A stretch of DNA of 64,000 nucleotides from NCBI RefSeq assembly GCF_003014615.1, contig NZ_PYGI01000002.1, forward strand, positions 1 through 64,000, written 5' to 3'. The translations under genes and the position numbers were made by a program. How positions within the stretch are numbered: the stretch's first letter is position 1; every line of letters starts with the position of its first letter. The notes under the pieces are model-generated. The model saw only the letters and a program-made list of their open reading frames with translations, was not told the DNA's origin and searched no databases. This DNA is from Marinobacterium halophilum (lineage in GTDB: Bacteria; Pseudomonadota; Gammaproteobacteria; Pseudomonadales; Balneatricaceae). Of this stretch, positions 1 through 8,514 are shown one piece after another.

Positions 1-1
1 T

Positions 2-94
2 TTGATTAACGCGCGACCAAGAAAAGCGTTAGAGTATATTTCTCCGTTGGAATATCTGGCGGGCAGGCGTGTGTCACTTATGATGGCAATCTAG
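2..94 (+). mobile_element. Transposase C-terminal fragment (IS30-like), cut by window start
   Basis: Reading from base 2 gives a 30-residue open frame ending at TAG (92-94). It contains NARPRKALEYISPLEYLAG, which resembles the conserved tail of DDE integrase-core transposases, best matching the 'RPRK-L-(Y/W)-TP-E' pattern of IS30-type enzymes. The gene starts outside the window, so it cannot be said whether it is intact. An insertion sequence beside AT-rich polysaccharide genes fits a transfer-prone locus. The family call rests on one short motif. Confidence 0.5.
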
Positions 95-223
95 GAAATA
101 CTCCATTATTACGCTTATGCAATGCAACAGACTAAGTCTCAAAAAATAACTTTTATTAAAGTAGGAATGAATATTTTAACTTTATATATTAAAATTTCAC
201 CAACAGCAAATCGTTGTTTTTTT

Positions 224-769
224 TTATTTTCGACCTAGTATTATATTTTTTCTCTCTCGCTTATCGGAAGAATAGATATTGATATGGTTTATTTCGTTTT
301 TTTGGTGGTAATCATCCACCCTCCCCAAAATACGAGCAGGCACTCCCGCTAATATAACATCTGAAGGGTAGCAGCCCTTTAGTACACTACCGGCACCAAT
401 CACAACATTGCTACCAACTTTAGTCCCTGGCAACAATATACTATTTACGCCTATAAACACATTATCCCCAATTTCTATTTTCCCTAAAACCACTTTTTTC
501 CCATATACATCATCAACATCTATTCCTTTTTTTATATAGCCAACTTGTATTCCACCGTCATGGTTTATAAATTTAACACCATTGGTTATAGTACAACAAC
601 TTCCTATCTTTATTAAATAAGGCTCCGTACCAAACTCGATTTCTCCAACAAACTTAGTCTTATCGCCAACAATCATTCCATCACTAACAGCTGTCAAAAT
701 TTTATATTTTCGCGCAGAGAAATTAAAAACCTTGTAGATTAAAGAAAGAAATATATATATGTATTTCAA
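224..769 (-). CDS. Hexapeptide-repeat acyltransferase (left-handed beta-helix)
   Basis: This 181-residue protein has imperfect hexapeptide turns from about residue 75 to 150 (for example VVLGKIEIGDNVFIGVNSI, then VVIGAGSVLKGCYPSDVILA). It ends in the VPARILG signature typical of serine/galactoside O-acetyltransferase-like enzymes. Such proteins form trimers and transfer an acetyl or other acyl group to sugars in O-antigen or capsule synthesis. Its start overlaps the end of the upstream flippase gene by 4 bases (ATGA), so the two are translationally coupled. The coding sequence is AT-rich, unlike the rest of the window, which suggests acquisition by transfer. Acceptor and donor are unknown. 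Confidence 0.8.
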   Translation of the reverse strand: MKYIYIFLSLIYKVFNFSARKYKILTAVSDGMIVGDKTKFVGEIEFGTEPYLIKIGSCCTITNGVKFINHDGGIQVGYIKKGIDVDDVYGKKVVLGKIEIGDNVFIGVNSILLPGTKVGSNVVIGAGSVLKGCYPSDVILAGVPARILGRVDDYHQKNEINHINIYSSDKRERKNIILGRK

Positions 770-1974
770 ACCCTTTTCCTTTTTACTTTTAACCTGAAAA
801 TAAAACTCCTAAAGAAAACACCACCCCCCACTAGAAAAACAAGCAGATACAATGCATTAAAAACATACCCCACCAATGAAAAAACAATAACAGAAAGACA
901 TATACAGGTTGTAACCAATGTCACATAATTATTAGAATCAGTCATCATCAAAAAGAAACCATTAGGTCCCATGCCAACAGATGCAGCATAAAATAAAACA
1001 AGCACAAGAACAAAAACAAAATATATAAATTCATATGATTTTACATATCCATATAAAACACCAAAAGTAGAAACAAAAACAAAACCAAACATCGAAATAA
1101 AGAAAGAAATTTTATCTAGTTTATTTTTAAACGACCAAACCTCATCTATTTTACCCGCAGCCCACATTTTAGAAAACCGTGGAGCTGAGTATGAATCTAT
1201 AGTAATTCCAAAAAAACTAATAACGGTTGCTATCCTGTTTGCGACCGAGTAATAGACGATATAGTCCGAATTTTCATAGCCACCAAACAAAAAAATAGGA
1301 AACCACTGTGAAAGATAGCTTGATACTTGATTTAACAAATAAACCCATGACGAACCAAAAATTAATCGAATATTAAAAATAGCTTTATCTTTTTCTAAAC
1401 TTAAAAAAATAATTAAAAAAGAAAAAACAAACGAAAACCAAGAAACAGTCGCAAAATACCATCCTATTTCAAGATCCACAACCAACCATCTTGGTATGAT
1501 AAACAATACCACCGCAGTAACCAAGGAAACAATACCAACCTCAGTTATCGCCCCCCATAAATCCTTACCTTTTGATTTTAAAAGGTTAGATATAATACCC
1601 AAGCATGAAAAAGCAGGCAGCGATATTAAAACCCAATAATAATTATTCAACATCCCCATGAATACAAACGTATTCAATAAAAAAAATACTATAAAAAAAG
1701 AAAAAGACAAAAGAAGTGGAATTAATAAAAAAGCTCCTTCTTTACCGAAAATATAAAATTTTCCGTTACATTCTTCAGAAGAAGACTCCCTTAACAAATG
1801 AAGATCAATCCCTACCCTTGATAAAATTGACAGTAGATATAAAGCAGTAAAACCTTTTAGAAAAATTGCAGCCTCATATAGCCCAAACATTAGCGGGACT
1901 ATTAATGTTAACAGGATGGTTCCAGAAGCAGAAAGGCATCTAAAAAAAAATATTAACGAAATATTTCTAAACAT
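766..1974 (-). CDS. Polysaccharide flippase (Wzx/MATE-like oligosaccharide exporter)
   Basis: This 402-residue, almost entirely hydrophobic protein has about 10-12 predicted membrane segments and begins with an amphipathic N-terminus followed by a long hydrophobic run. Layout, length and composition match the Wzx/RfbX polysaccharide flippases, which move lipid-linked repeat units across the inner membrane. The adjacent O-acyltransferase supports a role in O-antigen or capsule assembly. Codons are strongly A/T biased. Wzx proteins diverge quickly, so no serotype or substrate can be inferred. The start has no strong Shine-Dalgarno sequence in front of it. Confidence 0.75.
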   Translation of the reverse strand: MFRNISLIFFFRCLSASGTILLTLIVPLMFGLYEAAIFLKGFTALYLLSILSRVGIDLHLLRESSSEECNGKFYIFGKEGAFLLIPLLLSFSFFIVFFLLNTFVFMGMLNNYYWVLISLPAFSCLGIISNLLKSKGKDLWGAITEVGIVSLVTAVVLFIIPRWLVVDLEIGWYFATVSWFSFVFSFLIIFLSLEKDKAIFNIRLIFGSSWVYLLNQVSSYLSQWFPIFLFGGYENSDYIVYYSVANRIATVISFFGITIDSYSAPRFSKMWAAGKIDEVWSFKNKLDKISFFISMFGFVFVSTFGVLYGYVKSYEFIYFVFVLVLVLFYAASVGMGPNGFFLMMTDSNNYVTLVTTCICLSVIVFSLVGYVFNALYLLVFLVGGGVFFRSFIFRLKVKRKRV

Positions 1975-2498
1975 TTAAATAAATAAACCCGGTTTTTTTA
2001 TAAAAAACAAATCGAATATTATATTTCAATCAAAAATATAGAATTTTAAATAACTCACGCGCGCGCACAATATTTATATTATTGTCCAATAAATTATATG
2101 ACTGTACTGATAATAAGTATGCATCCAAAAAATTCAGGAGCCATTCATCTTGGTTGCTTACAAGACAACTATTGCAAAGCAAGTGTGCTTCACACACGCT
2201 ACCGCCCGAAGGTTACTTAGGGTAATCCTCAACACCCTCGCACTCTCTATTTTCAACTTTGTTTCAATTGTTTTGTACACTACTTGCACGACTTCAATAG
2301 TATCAGTTTTCTCCAAGAATCGCCGCATAGCGGTAGTTACCAGAGGTTCGACGATCAATACCCTCCAAGTACAAAATTCAAGAAAATTTTAGCCTTGTGG
2401 CCTGTAGTATGATGATGGAACACTAAATTATGACGTTCGGCCACTGCTCTGCAATCAGCTATACTGGCCGCATTTCAATGCACAACCGGGACCTATTG
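1975..2498. other. AT-rich intergenic region, no supported gene
   Basis: These 524 bases separate the divergent flippase gene and pyrC. Two short overlapping open frames on opposite strands (about 66 and 80 codons, near 2150-2392) show no recognisable motif, no convincing ribosome binding site and skewed composition, so neither is called. AT-rich tracts at 2000-2110 could hold the flippase promoter. The composition shift from low to normal GC happens within this stretch. Confidence 0.5.
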
Positions 2499-3536
2499 AT
2501 GACTGACCGCCTGACGATTACCCGCCCAGACGACTGGCACCTCCACCTGCGTGATGGCGAGGTGCTGCACCATGTCGTGCCTGCCACCGCCAATCAGATG
2601 CACCGCGCGATCGTAATGCCCAACCTGCGCCCGCCGGTAACCGATGCCGAGCAGGCATTGGCCTACCGCGAGCGTATTCTGGCCGCCGCACCTGAAGGCA
2701 GTGGGTTTGATCCGTTGATGACGCTGTATCTGACGGATAACACCACGCCAGAGATGATCACCGCCGCGAAAGCGACCGGCAAAGTGGCTGCCGTGAAGCT
2801 CTACCCCGCTGGCGCGACCACCAACTCGGACTCCGGTGTGACCGATCTGGGCAAGCTGGATGCAATTTGTGAGGCACTGACTGAAGCCGGTATGCCACTG
2901 CTGGTCCATGGCGAGGTGACCCATAACCATGTGGATATCTTCGACCGCGAAAAGCAGTTCCTGGACGAAATTTTGACCCCGCTGGCGGGCCGTCATCCGA
3001 ACATGAAACTGATTGTGGAGCATATCACCACCCGTGATGCCGCTGAGTTCGTCAATGCACACGGCAATAATGTCGGCGCGACCATTACCGTGCAGCACCT
3101 GGCCTACAATCGTAATCATATGCTGGTCGGTGGTATCCGCCCACATCTGTTCTGCCTGCCGGTTCTGAAACGCAATGTACACCAACAGGCACTGCAGGAT
3201 GCCGTTGTGAGCGGTAGCAAAAAGTTCTTCCTGGGAACCGATTCAGCCCCCCATGCCAAGGGTGCCAAGGAAAGTGCCTGCGGCTGCGCCGGTTGCTACA
3301 GCGCCTACGCGGCCATCGAACTGTATGCAGAGATCTTCGAAGACCTGGGCGTGTTGAACAAACTGGAAGGGTTCGCCAGCCATTATGGTGCGGACTTCTA
3401 TGGCTTGGCGCGTAACACCGATACTATTACGCTGGTGAAAGAAGACTGGCAGGTGCCAGCAGAGATGCCATTTGGCAGCGATATTATCGTGCCATTGCGC
3501 GCCGGTGAAACCCTGCGCTGGAAACTGGAAGGTTAA
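2499..3536 (+). CDS. pyrC: Dihydroorotase PyrC (homodimeric type)
   Basis: Dihydroorotase catalyses reversible ring closure of carbamoyl aspartate to dihydroorotate, the third step of pyrimidine synthesis, in the cytoplasm. From the chosen ATG the protein has 345 residues, close to the E. coli enzyme (348). The binuclear zinc site is visible: H14 and H16 in [10 protein letters not shown], the carboxylated lysine K100 in [11 protein letters not shown]138 in LVHGEVTH, H176 in VEHITT and catalytic D249 in GTDSAPH. An in-frame ATG at 2430 would add 23 residues with no family counterpart, so the ATG at 2499 is preferred. It is monocistronic and ends in a hairpin. Confidence 0.97.
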   Translation: MTDRLTITRPDDWHLHLRDGEVLHHVVPATANQMHRAIVMPNLRPPVTDAEQALAYRERILAAAPEGSGFDPLMTLYLTDNTTPEMITAAKATGKVAAVKLYPAGATTNSDSGVTDLGKLDAICEALTEAGMPLLVHGEVTHNHVDIFDREKQFLDEILTPLAGRHPNMKLIVEHITTRDAAEFVNAHGNNVGATITVQHLAYNRNHMLVGGIRPHLFCLPVLKRNVHQQALQDAVVSGSKKFFLGTDSAPHAKGAKESACGCAGCYSAYAAIELYAEIFEDLGVLNKLEGFASHYGADFYGLARNTDTITLVKEDWQVPAEMPFGSDIIVPLRAGETLRWKLEG

Positions 3537-3567
3537 AAACTTGCCGTAAATGATCCAGGAATCGAAT

Positions 3568-3595
3568 GTTCACGTCGTCTACTGACGACGTGAAC
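3568..3595. terminator. Terminator-like perfect hairpin between convergent genes
   Basis: A 12-bp perfect inverted repeat (GTTCACGTCGTC / GACGACGTGAAC) with a TACT loop lies between the 3' ends of pyrC and the small secreted-protein gene. There is no clear U-tract on either side, so it may act as an mRNA end-protecting stem rather than a strong intrinsic terminator. Confidence 0.5.
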
Positions 3596-3609
3596 AGGCA
3601 ACATAATAT

Positions 3610-3939
3610 TTAATCCAGATCGTCTTCAGACACAACCAGATCATACTCATGCACGTTCACATCCCAGAAGGTGTAGGTATCACCATCTTCATCAGTCAAG
3701 CGAATATCGAATATCGGAGATGAGTATCCTTTAAGAGTCACTCGCTGCGTCTCGCCGTTGACCATTACATCATTACCCAGAACATCATCCTCCCAACTTT
3801 TTTTGTTGCCAGGACTAACATGCATGTAATTGATGATGTAACCGGTTTTATTGGTAATTTCGACATAGTAATCCGCCGCCATTGCAGGTAAGGAAAACAG
3901 TGCTGACAAAACAATAGGGAGCAAGAACTTGATTTGCAT
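3610..3939 (-). CDS. Small secreted protein of unknown function
   Basis: This 109-residue protein has a classic signal peptide (basic start MQIK, hydrophobic core, cleavage after AMA at about residue 21). The mature part is small, acidic and beta-rich (YYVEITNKTGYIINYMHVS), ending in a very acidic tail (SEDDLD). No catalytic motif is visible and there are no cysteines in the mature chain. It probably resides in the periplasm or is secreted. Its neighbours, pyrC and a membrane PH-domain protein, give no functional clue. I do not recognise the family with certainty. Confidence 0.75.
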   Translation of the reverse strand: MQIKFLLPIVLSALFSLPAMAADYYVEITNKTGYIINYMHVSPGNKKSWEDDVLGNDVMVNGETQRVTLKGYSSPIFDIRLTDEDGDTYTFWDVNVHEYDLVVSEDDLD

Positions 3940-4211
3940 AAGAAAAATCTCTTCCTTAAGTTAAAAGTGCGCCACCTCCAGCCATAACAGGCTCTGCGTA
4001 CACCCTGAAACGACACGCAGATGGCTTCCAAGTATTTGCTCCTGCCGGTATGCCGTCAAGTTAAATGTACCCACCATAATGAATGGCACGTGCCCCCCTA
4101 CAAGAAGAGAACAAATACCAAATTATTATATGCACATGAACGGTAAATACTTCGGCATTTCATTGACCCAACTGCCTTCCCAAGCTTGGCGATTTTTTAG
4201 AAATCATACTG

Positions 4212-4757
4212 TTACACTTTACTCCGCCTCGCCAGCACCAGGCGATCAATCTTGCCCCGAACCTCATCAGGCTGACGCACGAAATCCAGACGTAGGGCAT
4301 TATCCCCTCGCCCGGACACGATCAAGCTGGCATGACCACAAAGCCGCCCAAGCACTCCCTGCTCCAACGACACACCATCTACGCTGAGCAGGTAAAGCTG
4401 CTGTTCACTTCGCCCTAACAGCCCTTTGCAAGCCAGTACGCGCAATCCGCTTACTCGATAACGACTGCTCAGTTCATGCACCAACTGACGTACAGCGCCA
4501 AGACCGACCAATACCGCGACCAGCCCCAGCGCCATAGCAATCCAGCTGGCCGGAATACCCGCTCCCTCCCACAGGAATCGGGTGGCCAACGCACGATATT
4601 GTTCCATTAGCCACCAACTGTCCCAAAATGGCACCTCGGCAAGTGCATCCCAACATAGCCACGCCAAAGCCAGCGCAATAGCCAAATCACGCAACCCGTA
4701 ACTCAGGGCCAGCGGTGAGCGTTTAATTTCAAACAGAATTTTTTCGTTCGGCAACAT
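4212..4757 (-). CDS. Membrane protein with bacterial PH (DUF304/bPH2) domain
   Basis: This 181-residue protein has two hydrophobic segments, around residues 24-42 and 68-90, followed by a C-terminal beta-rich region. That region starts near SSRYRVSGLRVLACKG and includes QLYLLSVDGVSLEQGVLGR and ASLIVSGRGD. The layout of a pair of helices and then a PH-like domain matches YdbS/YdbT-type bPH2 proteins, in which the R-Y-x-(V/L)-x-x-x-R-(V/L) strand opens the domain. The role of the family is unclear, possibly envelope stress or lipid-related. It stands alone. The 272 bases downstream (3940-4211) hold nothing else I can support. Confidence 0.75.
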   Translation of the reverse strand: MLPNEKILFEIKRSPLALSYGLRDLAIALALAWLCWDALAEVPFWDSWWLMEQYRALATRFLWEGAGIPASWIAMALGLVAVLVGLGAVRQLVHELSSRYRVSGLRVLACKGLLGRSEQQLYLLSVDGVSLEQGVLGRLCGHASLIVSGRGDNALRLDFVRQPDEVRGKIDRLVLARRSKV

Positions 4758-4882
4758 CTTTCATCCTTGTCAGCCATCCAGATAAAGCACGCTATTGTAA
4801 CCGTTGGCGGGTGACAGTACTGACAAAAAAGAAAGACATTGATTCAGGGTGAGGTGCCGGCACTATGGCCGGCACGTACCGA

Positions 4883-5782
4883 TCAGAAGGGAATGATGGT
4901 CTTGATCCAGAAAGCATCACCTTCCGGACGGTTCTCAACAGCAAGCTCTTTCTGGTACTTCAATGAGAAAAAGAATCCCCCGCCGTTGTCGTATTTAATG
5001 GATGGCCCGATGGCAAAAGCCTGGCCTTCATTGCCGATCTCAACACCATTCACCTTATCGGGTGTTGTCTGCTTGTAACCGTAGCCACCGACCCCCACCA
5101 CCCAGTTCGGACTGACACCGTAACCAAGGGAGTAATCAAAATGCAGCTCCTGGCCCGATTGGTAGTCGGTATCATCATTTTCGAAGTTGTAGTCGTACAT
5201 CACCTTGATATCAGCGTTCAGCCCCGTTGGGTTGACCCAAGAGGCAGCATAAGCTGCCTGCACGCCCCAATAGTTGCGTCCGATATTGGCCATTTCAGCC
5301 ACATCATATTCGCCAATGGGAACGAACACGTCCATGCCTACGACCGAATGGAAATTGGGACTGTGATGGTAGGCCAGCGCAAACGCAGTCAAATCCAGGT
5401 CACCCACCCCCTGATTGCTGTCACTCATACCGTTCACCGACACATCCAGATCGACCAAGGGTAACAATGCGGCATGAAACAGCTGACCGCCGAGGATAGT
5501 CTTATCGGTCACCCATACCAGACGTGGAGCAACTACGCTGGCACGCAAACTAAAGTCGATCGGCAAGCTGTCACCGCCGTTGCCCTTGAAGTCATCTGCT
5601 TCATAGCGATTGGCGTAGATCAGCGAGTACACCCCTGGCGGCGGCAGAGCACCCATCAGGTAATTTTCGGCCCCCATCGCATAATTGGAGCCACCGCCTT
5701 CGGTCGCTTGAGCTTCCGTCGTGAGCATCAGTGCCGTTGCCATCGCGGCAAGCACACCGGGTTTGATCATGTATTTCATCAT
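4883..5782 (-). CDS. Outer-membrane channel, phenol MetA-pathway family
   Basis: This 299-residue protein has a signal peptide (cleavage near TEAQA, about residue 27). The rest consists of alternating amphipathic beta-strands ending in an aromatic C-terminal residue (IIPF), typical of outer-membrane barrels. The spacing of features such as LPPPGVYSLIYANRY and GVGDLDLTAFALAYHHSPN is characteristic of the 'meta-pathway of phenol degradation' (SphA/MetA) barrel family found in aromatic-catabolism operons. It is the last gene of the iif-like operon, 64 bases after the flavin reductase gene. It probably lets a hydrophobic aromatic substrate such as indole through the outer membrane; that substrate is inferred from context only. 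Confidence 0.82.
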   Translation of the reverse strand: MMKYMIKPGVLAAMATALMLTTEAQATEGGGSNYAMGAENYLMGALPPPGVYSLIYANRYEADDFKGNGGDSLPIDFSLRASVVAPRLVWVTDKTILGGQLFHAALLPLVDLDVSVNGMSDSNQGVGDLDLTAFALAYHHSPNFHSVVGMDVFVPIGEYDVAEMANIGRNYWGVQAAYAASWVNPTGLNADIKVMYDYNFENDDTDYQSGQELHFDYSLGYGVSPNWVVGVGGYGYKQTTPDKVNGVEIGNEGQAFAIGPSIKYDNGGGFFFSLKYQKELAVENRPEGDAFWIKTIIPF

Positions 5783-5846
5783 GTCGTCAGGTCCTTGTTA
5801 TTATTGTTATCAGGGCGTCATCAAAAGCAACGCCCTGCGGAGGAGT

Positions 5847-6383
5847 TTAAGTTCCCAGCTGAGCAAACGCGCCGCGATAAAACAGCAGTGGCTCACTTGG
5901 CATGGTGTTCATCGCCTCCACCCGCCCAACGATCAACAGGTGATCACCCAGCACACGAGTGAATTCGACCGTACATTCCAGCTGTGCCTGTGCTCCTTCC
6001 AACAATGGCACCCTGTAACCGTTTAATGCATATTCCACATTCTTGAACTTGTCATCCGTCGGCCGGGCAAACTGTAACGCCAATGCTTCCTGCTCCCGTT
6101 GCAAGATATTAATGGCAAACGGCTGCCCTTCCGCAAAGGCATCGATGCTAGGCGAACGCAGCGCCAGACTCCAAAGTACCAGAGGCGGGTCCAGCGACAA
6201 GGACGAGAATGAATTGGCCGTGATCCCTATCGGTTGATCACCGCTGCCAGGAGCCGTCACAACCGTCACACCGGTGGCAAACAGACCCAGAGCATCGCGC
6301 AACTCTCGTGGATCGATTGCTGGCGCAAGATTCGCAGCTACAGTATCGCCTTCAACCGCGACATTTGTACTTACAGTGGTCAT
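5847..6383 (-). CDS. iifD: Flavin reductase, small component of indole monooxygenase (IifD-like)
   Basis: This 178-residue protein belongs to the HpaC/StyB flavin reductase family. It shows ATGVTVVTAPG near residue 37, the GITANSFSSLSLDPPLVLWS flavin-binding segment and a C-terminal LLFYRGAFAQLG. Such enzymes use NAD(P)H to supply reduced FAD to a partner monooxygenase. The partner is the StyA-like gene immediately upstream, whose stop codon is only 1 base from this start. StyB pairs with StyA in styrene epoxidation, but here the flanking SDR and DLH-fusion genes match the iif indole cluster of Acinetobacter, so the IifD assignment is preferred. The symbol is inferred from gene order. Confidence 0.85.
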   Translation of the reverse strand: MTTVSTNVAVEGDTVAANLAPAIDPRELRDALGLFATGVTVVTAPGSGDQPIGITANSFSSLSLDPPLVLWSLALRSPSIDAFAEGQPFAINILQREQEALALQFARPTDDKFKNVEYALNGYRVPLLEGAQAQLECTVEFTRVLGDHLLIVGRVEAMNTMPSEPLLFYRGAFAQLGT

Positions 6384-6384
6384 A

Positions 6385-7629
6385 TCAGGCCGCTCCCGAT
6401 TGCATGTGGGTCGTGATCACATCACGGGTGGCTTCATCGTCCATCCACCAGGGCATGTAGTCCGCCGGGTTATCGAATCCGTTTGCGATCCGCGAGGCCA
6501 GCGATGGCAACGCCTGTGCTGCGCCCAACAATTCAAGGATATGTTGCGGTGGCGGCAGCAGCATGCTGTTGGTCCATTCCACCACCTGCGATGCATAGGC
6601 CCAGTAGGTCTCGAAGGTCTGCTGCATCCAATCCTCGGTAAAGGGCTGATCGCCACGGGCCAGAATCAAATCTAGGTAGACACGGCTGCACTTGGCTCCG
6701 TTATTGGACCCCTGACCGGTGATCGGATCGTTGACAACCAGCGCATCAGCCATCCCCATCACCTTGCGACCGGACGGCAGCGTTGCCACCGGCATGCGCA
6801 CGGTCGGCGCAAAACGTCCGGCCAACACACCACCATCATCGGTCAACTTAACATTATGACAGCGCTCAGCTTCCCAGGGCGCGTAGGTACGAATGATCTC
6901 GAGGCTCCGTTGCAGATGTTCCTGCGGTGTCGTGACATCACCCCAGCAGTCCATGGGTCCGCCCGGAATGCCCTCAAATACCATAATTTCGCAGGGTCCA
7001 CTCAAGGTCAGGGCCGGGAAAACGAAATACTCGCCCACACCCGGGATCAGATTAAACGCCACGCGGGAGTAGGGTTTTTTCGGTGCCATACCGTGAACGT
7101 AAGTCAGTGCCAATGCCCGTTGCGGCTTGTCGAAGCGTGAGCGCTGTTCATCACGCTCGAACATGCTTACGATCTCACCCTTGCCAGCGGCTACCAGTAC
7201 CAGCTCATACGTTGCTGCCAGTTCTTCCAATTCGGCTATACCCACATCACAGATTGTGAGGTTACCGCCCAAACGCTCGAATTCGTCCATCCAAACCGGC
7301 ATTTTCAGGCGCTGGTCCACCGACTGCGCCTTGTGGTCAAGTGGTGCAGACCAGTCGATCAGCTTGTCACCCTGCTGTTCAAGATTGGGAACCGTTACCC
7401 CAATGCCTTCAACTGGCGGGCAGTCGTTCTCCCAAAAATTCAGCCCGAGGTCGCGTTCAGTCTGCAGCGCCTGATCGAACATGCATTGACTCGACATTAC
7501 CTTGCCATTACGTATCTGCTCACCGGTGCGGTTGGACAGGATGGTAACTTCATAACCGGCTTTAAGCAGACCAATGCCGGTCTGCAGGCCCGACTGGCCC
7601 GCGCCTACAATTGCGATTTTGCGTGTCAT
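6385..7629 (-). CDS. iifC: FAD-dependent indole oxygenase, StyA/IifC-like (group E monooxygenase)
   Basis: This 414-residue flavoprotein has an N-terminal dinucleotide fold (IAIVGAGQSGLQTGIGLL, GxGxxG at residues 8-13). A later segment, FERDEQRSRFDKPQRAL, parallels the 'FEKPQRAL' block of styrene monooxygenase StyA. It would oxygenate its substrate using reduced FAD from the reductase encoded next to it. In the iif pathway this step oxidises indole at the 2,3 bond. The neighbouring SDR and DLH-type genes, and the ant genes a few kb away, favour indole over styrene; no styrene-oxide isomerase or phenylacetaldehyde dehydrogenase gene is present. The next gene overlaps almost directly. Confidence 0.87.
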   Translation of the reverse strand: MTRKIAIVGAGQSGLQTGIGLLKAGYEVTILSNRTGEQIRNGKVMSSQCMFDQALQTERDLGLNFWENDCPPVEGIGVTVPNLEQQGDKLIDWSAPLDHKAQSVDQRLKMPVWMDEFERLGGNLTICDVGIAELEELAATYELVLVAAGKGEIVSMFERDEQRSRFDKPQRALALTYVHGMAPKKPYSRVAFNLIPGVGEYFVFPALTLSGPCEIMVFEGIPGGPMDCWGDVTTPQEHLQRSLEIIRTYAPWEAERCHNVKLTDDGGVLAGRFAPTVRMPVATLPSGRKVMGMADALVVNDPITGQGSNNGAKCSRVYLDLILARGDQPFTEDWMQQTFETYWAYASQVVEWTNSMLLPPPQHILELLGAAQALPSLASRIANGFDNPADYMPWWMDDEATRDVITTHMQSGAA

Positions 7630-7656
7630 AGAGAGACTCCGATCTTATTGTTATGG

Positions 7657-7684
7657 AACCGGTTGATGGTGGGAACAACCGGTT
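7657..7684. repeat. Intercistronic inverted repeat between iifB-like and iifC-like genes
   Basis: AACCGGTTG (7657-7665) and CAACCGGTT (7676-7684) form a 9-bp perfect stem with a 10-base loop in the 84-base gap between the SDR gene and the monooxygenase gene. Each half also contains the palindrome AACCGGTT. It could set relative mRNA stability within the operon. No U-tract follows on the transcribed strand, so it is not a clear terminator. Confidence 0.5.
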
Positions 7685-7713
7685 TTCAGGCATGTGCAGG
7701 GCTACACAACGTG

Positions 7714-8502
7714 TTATTCGGCAAGCTTAGGAATCGCAGGTTCTTGCTGCTCAGGCCCTAATGCCGAATAGCCGCCATCAACGGCATAGTCGGCACCAGT
7801 GACAAAGCTGGCTCTGGGCGAGCAGAGGAACAACGCCACTTCGGCGACTTCCTCGGGGCCACCCAGACGGCCCAGCATGTGGTAAGGAGCCGCCACACGG
7901 TCCGCCTTGGCGCGATCACCACCGCTGACTTCGTCGATGACTCGGGACCAGGTCCAGCCGGGCGACACCGAGTTGACACGGATACCATCACCAGCAAAAT
8001 CCAATGCCATGCTGCGGGTCAAATGCTTGAGCGCAGCCTTGCTGGCCGGATAGATCCAACGCCCGGTTTGGGCAACCTGTGCCGAAATACTGGTGAAATT
8101 GACGATGGCACTACCCTCTTCCTTTGCCAACCAGGGGCGCACCGCTCGCGCAGCCATCACAGCACTGACCACATTGATATCCAGTGCCTTGAGCCAGTCA
8201 CCCCGCTCGGATTCCGCGCCCTCATCAAGGTAACTACACGCGAGGTTAACCAGATAATGCAGACCACCAAAGTGGTCAGCCGTTGTCCGCACCGCTGCAT
8301 TCAATTCAATGTCGTCGGTAATATCAGCCTCAATGAACAGAGCTGCCGGACCGAGCCGGTCAGCCAATCGGGCACCTGACTCGGCATCGATATCGAGAAT
8401 CGCCACCCGGGCACCATTACGTACAAAAGCATCGGCCACAGCAGCACCGATCAGAGTCGCGCCACCTGTGATTAACGCGACTCGGTTGCTGAGTTCACTC
8501 AT
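7714..8502 (-). CDS. iifB: Short-chain dehydrogenase/reductase, IifB-like
   Basis: This 262-residue protein is a classical SDR. It has the cofactor motif TGGATLIG near residue 12, a catalytic Ser in NFTSISAQVAQ, YPASK as the Tyr-x-x-x-Lys pair, and the C-terminal SPGW and VDGG blocks. In the Acinetobacter iif pathway the SDR IifB acts on the first oxidation product of indole and prevents spontaneous indigo formation, passing the intermediate to IifA. Its position between the IifA-like and IifC-like genes is the basis for the assignment. Sequence alone would only support a generic NAD(P)-dependent oxidoreductase. It lies 12 bases downstream of the IifA-like stop codon. Confidence 0.83.
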   Translation of the reverse strand: MSELSNRVALITGGATLIGAAVADAFVRNGARVAILDIDAESGARLADRLGPAALFIEADITDDIELNAAVRTTADHFGGLHYLVNLACSYLDEGAESERGDWLKALDINVVSAVMAARAVRPWLAKEEGSAIVNFTSISAQVAQTGRWIYPASKAALKHLTRSMALDFAGDGIRVNSVSPGWTWSRVIDEVSGGDRAKADRVAAPYHMLGRLGGPEEVAEVALFLCSPRASFVTGADYAVDGGYSALGPEQQEPAIPKLAE

Positions 8503-8514
8503 AACACAACCTCC

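Noticed and set aside
2150-2392. Overlapping 66- and 80-codon open frames on opposite strands
   Set aside because: No ribosome binding site, no motif, and they overlap each other; the minus-strand one begins with TTG too close to a purine run.
6385-7629. Styrene monooxygenase StyA as primary annotation
   Set aside because: Sequence resembles StyA, but no styrene-oxide isomerase or phenylacetaldehyde dehydrogenase is present, while SDR, DLH-fusion and antABC neighbours match the indole iif/ant arrangement.
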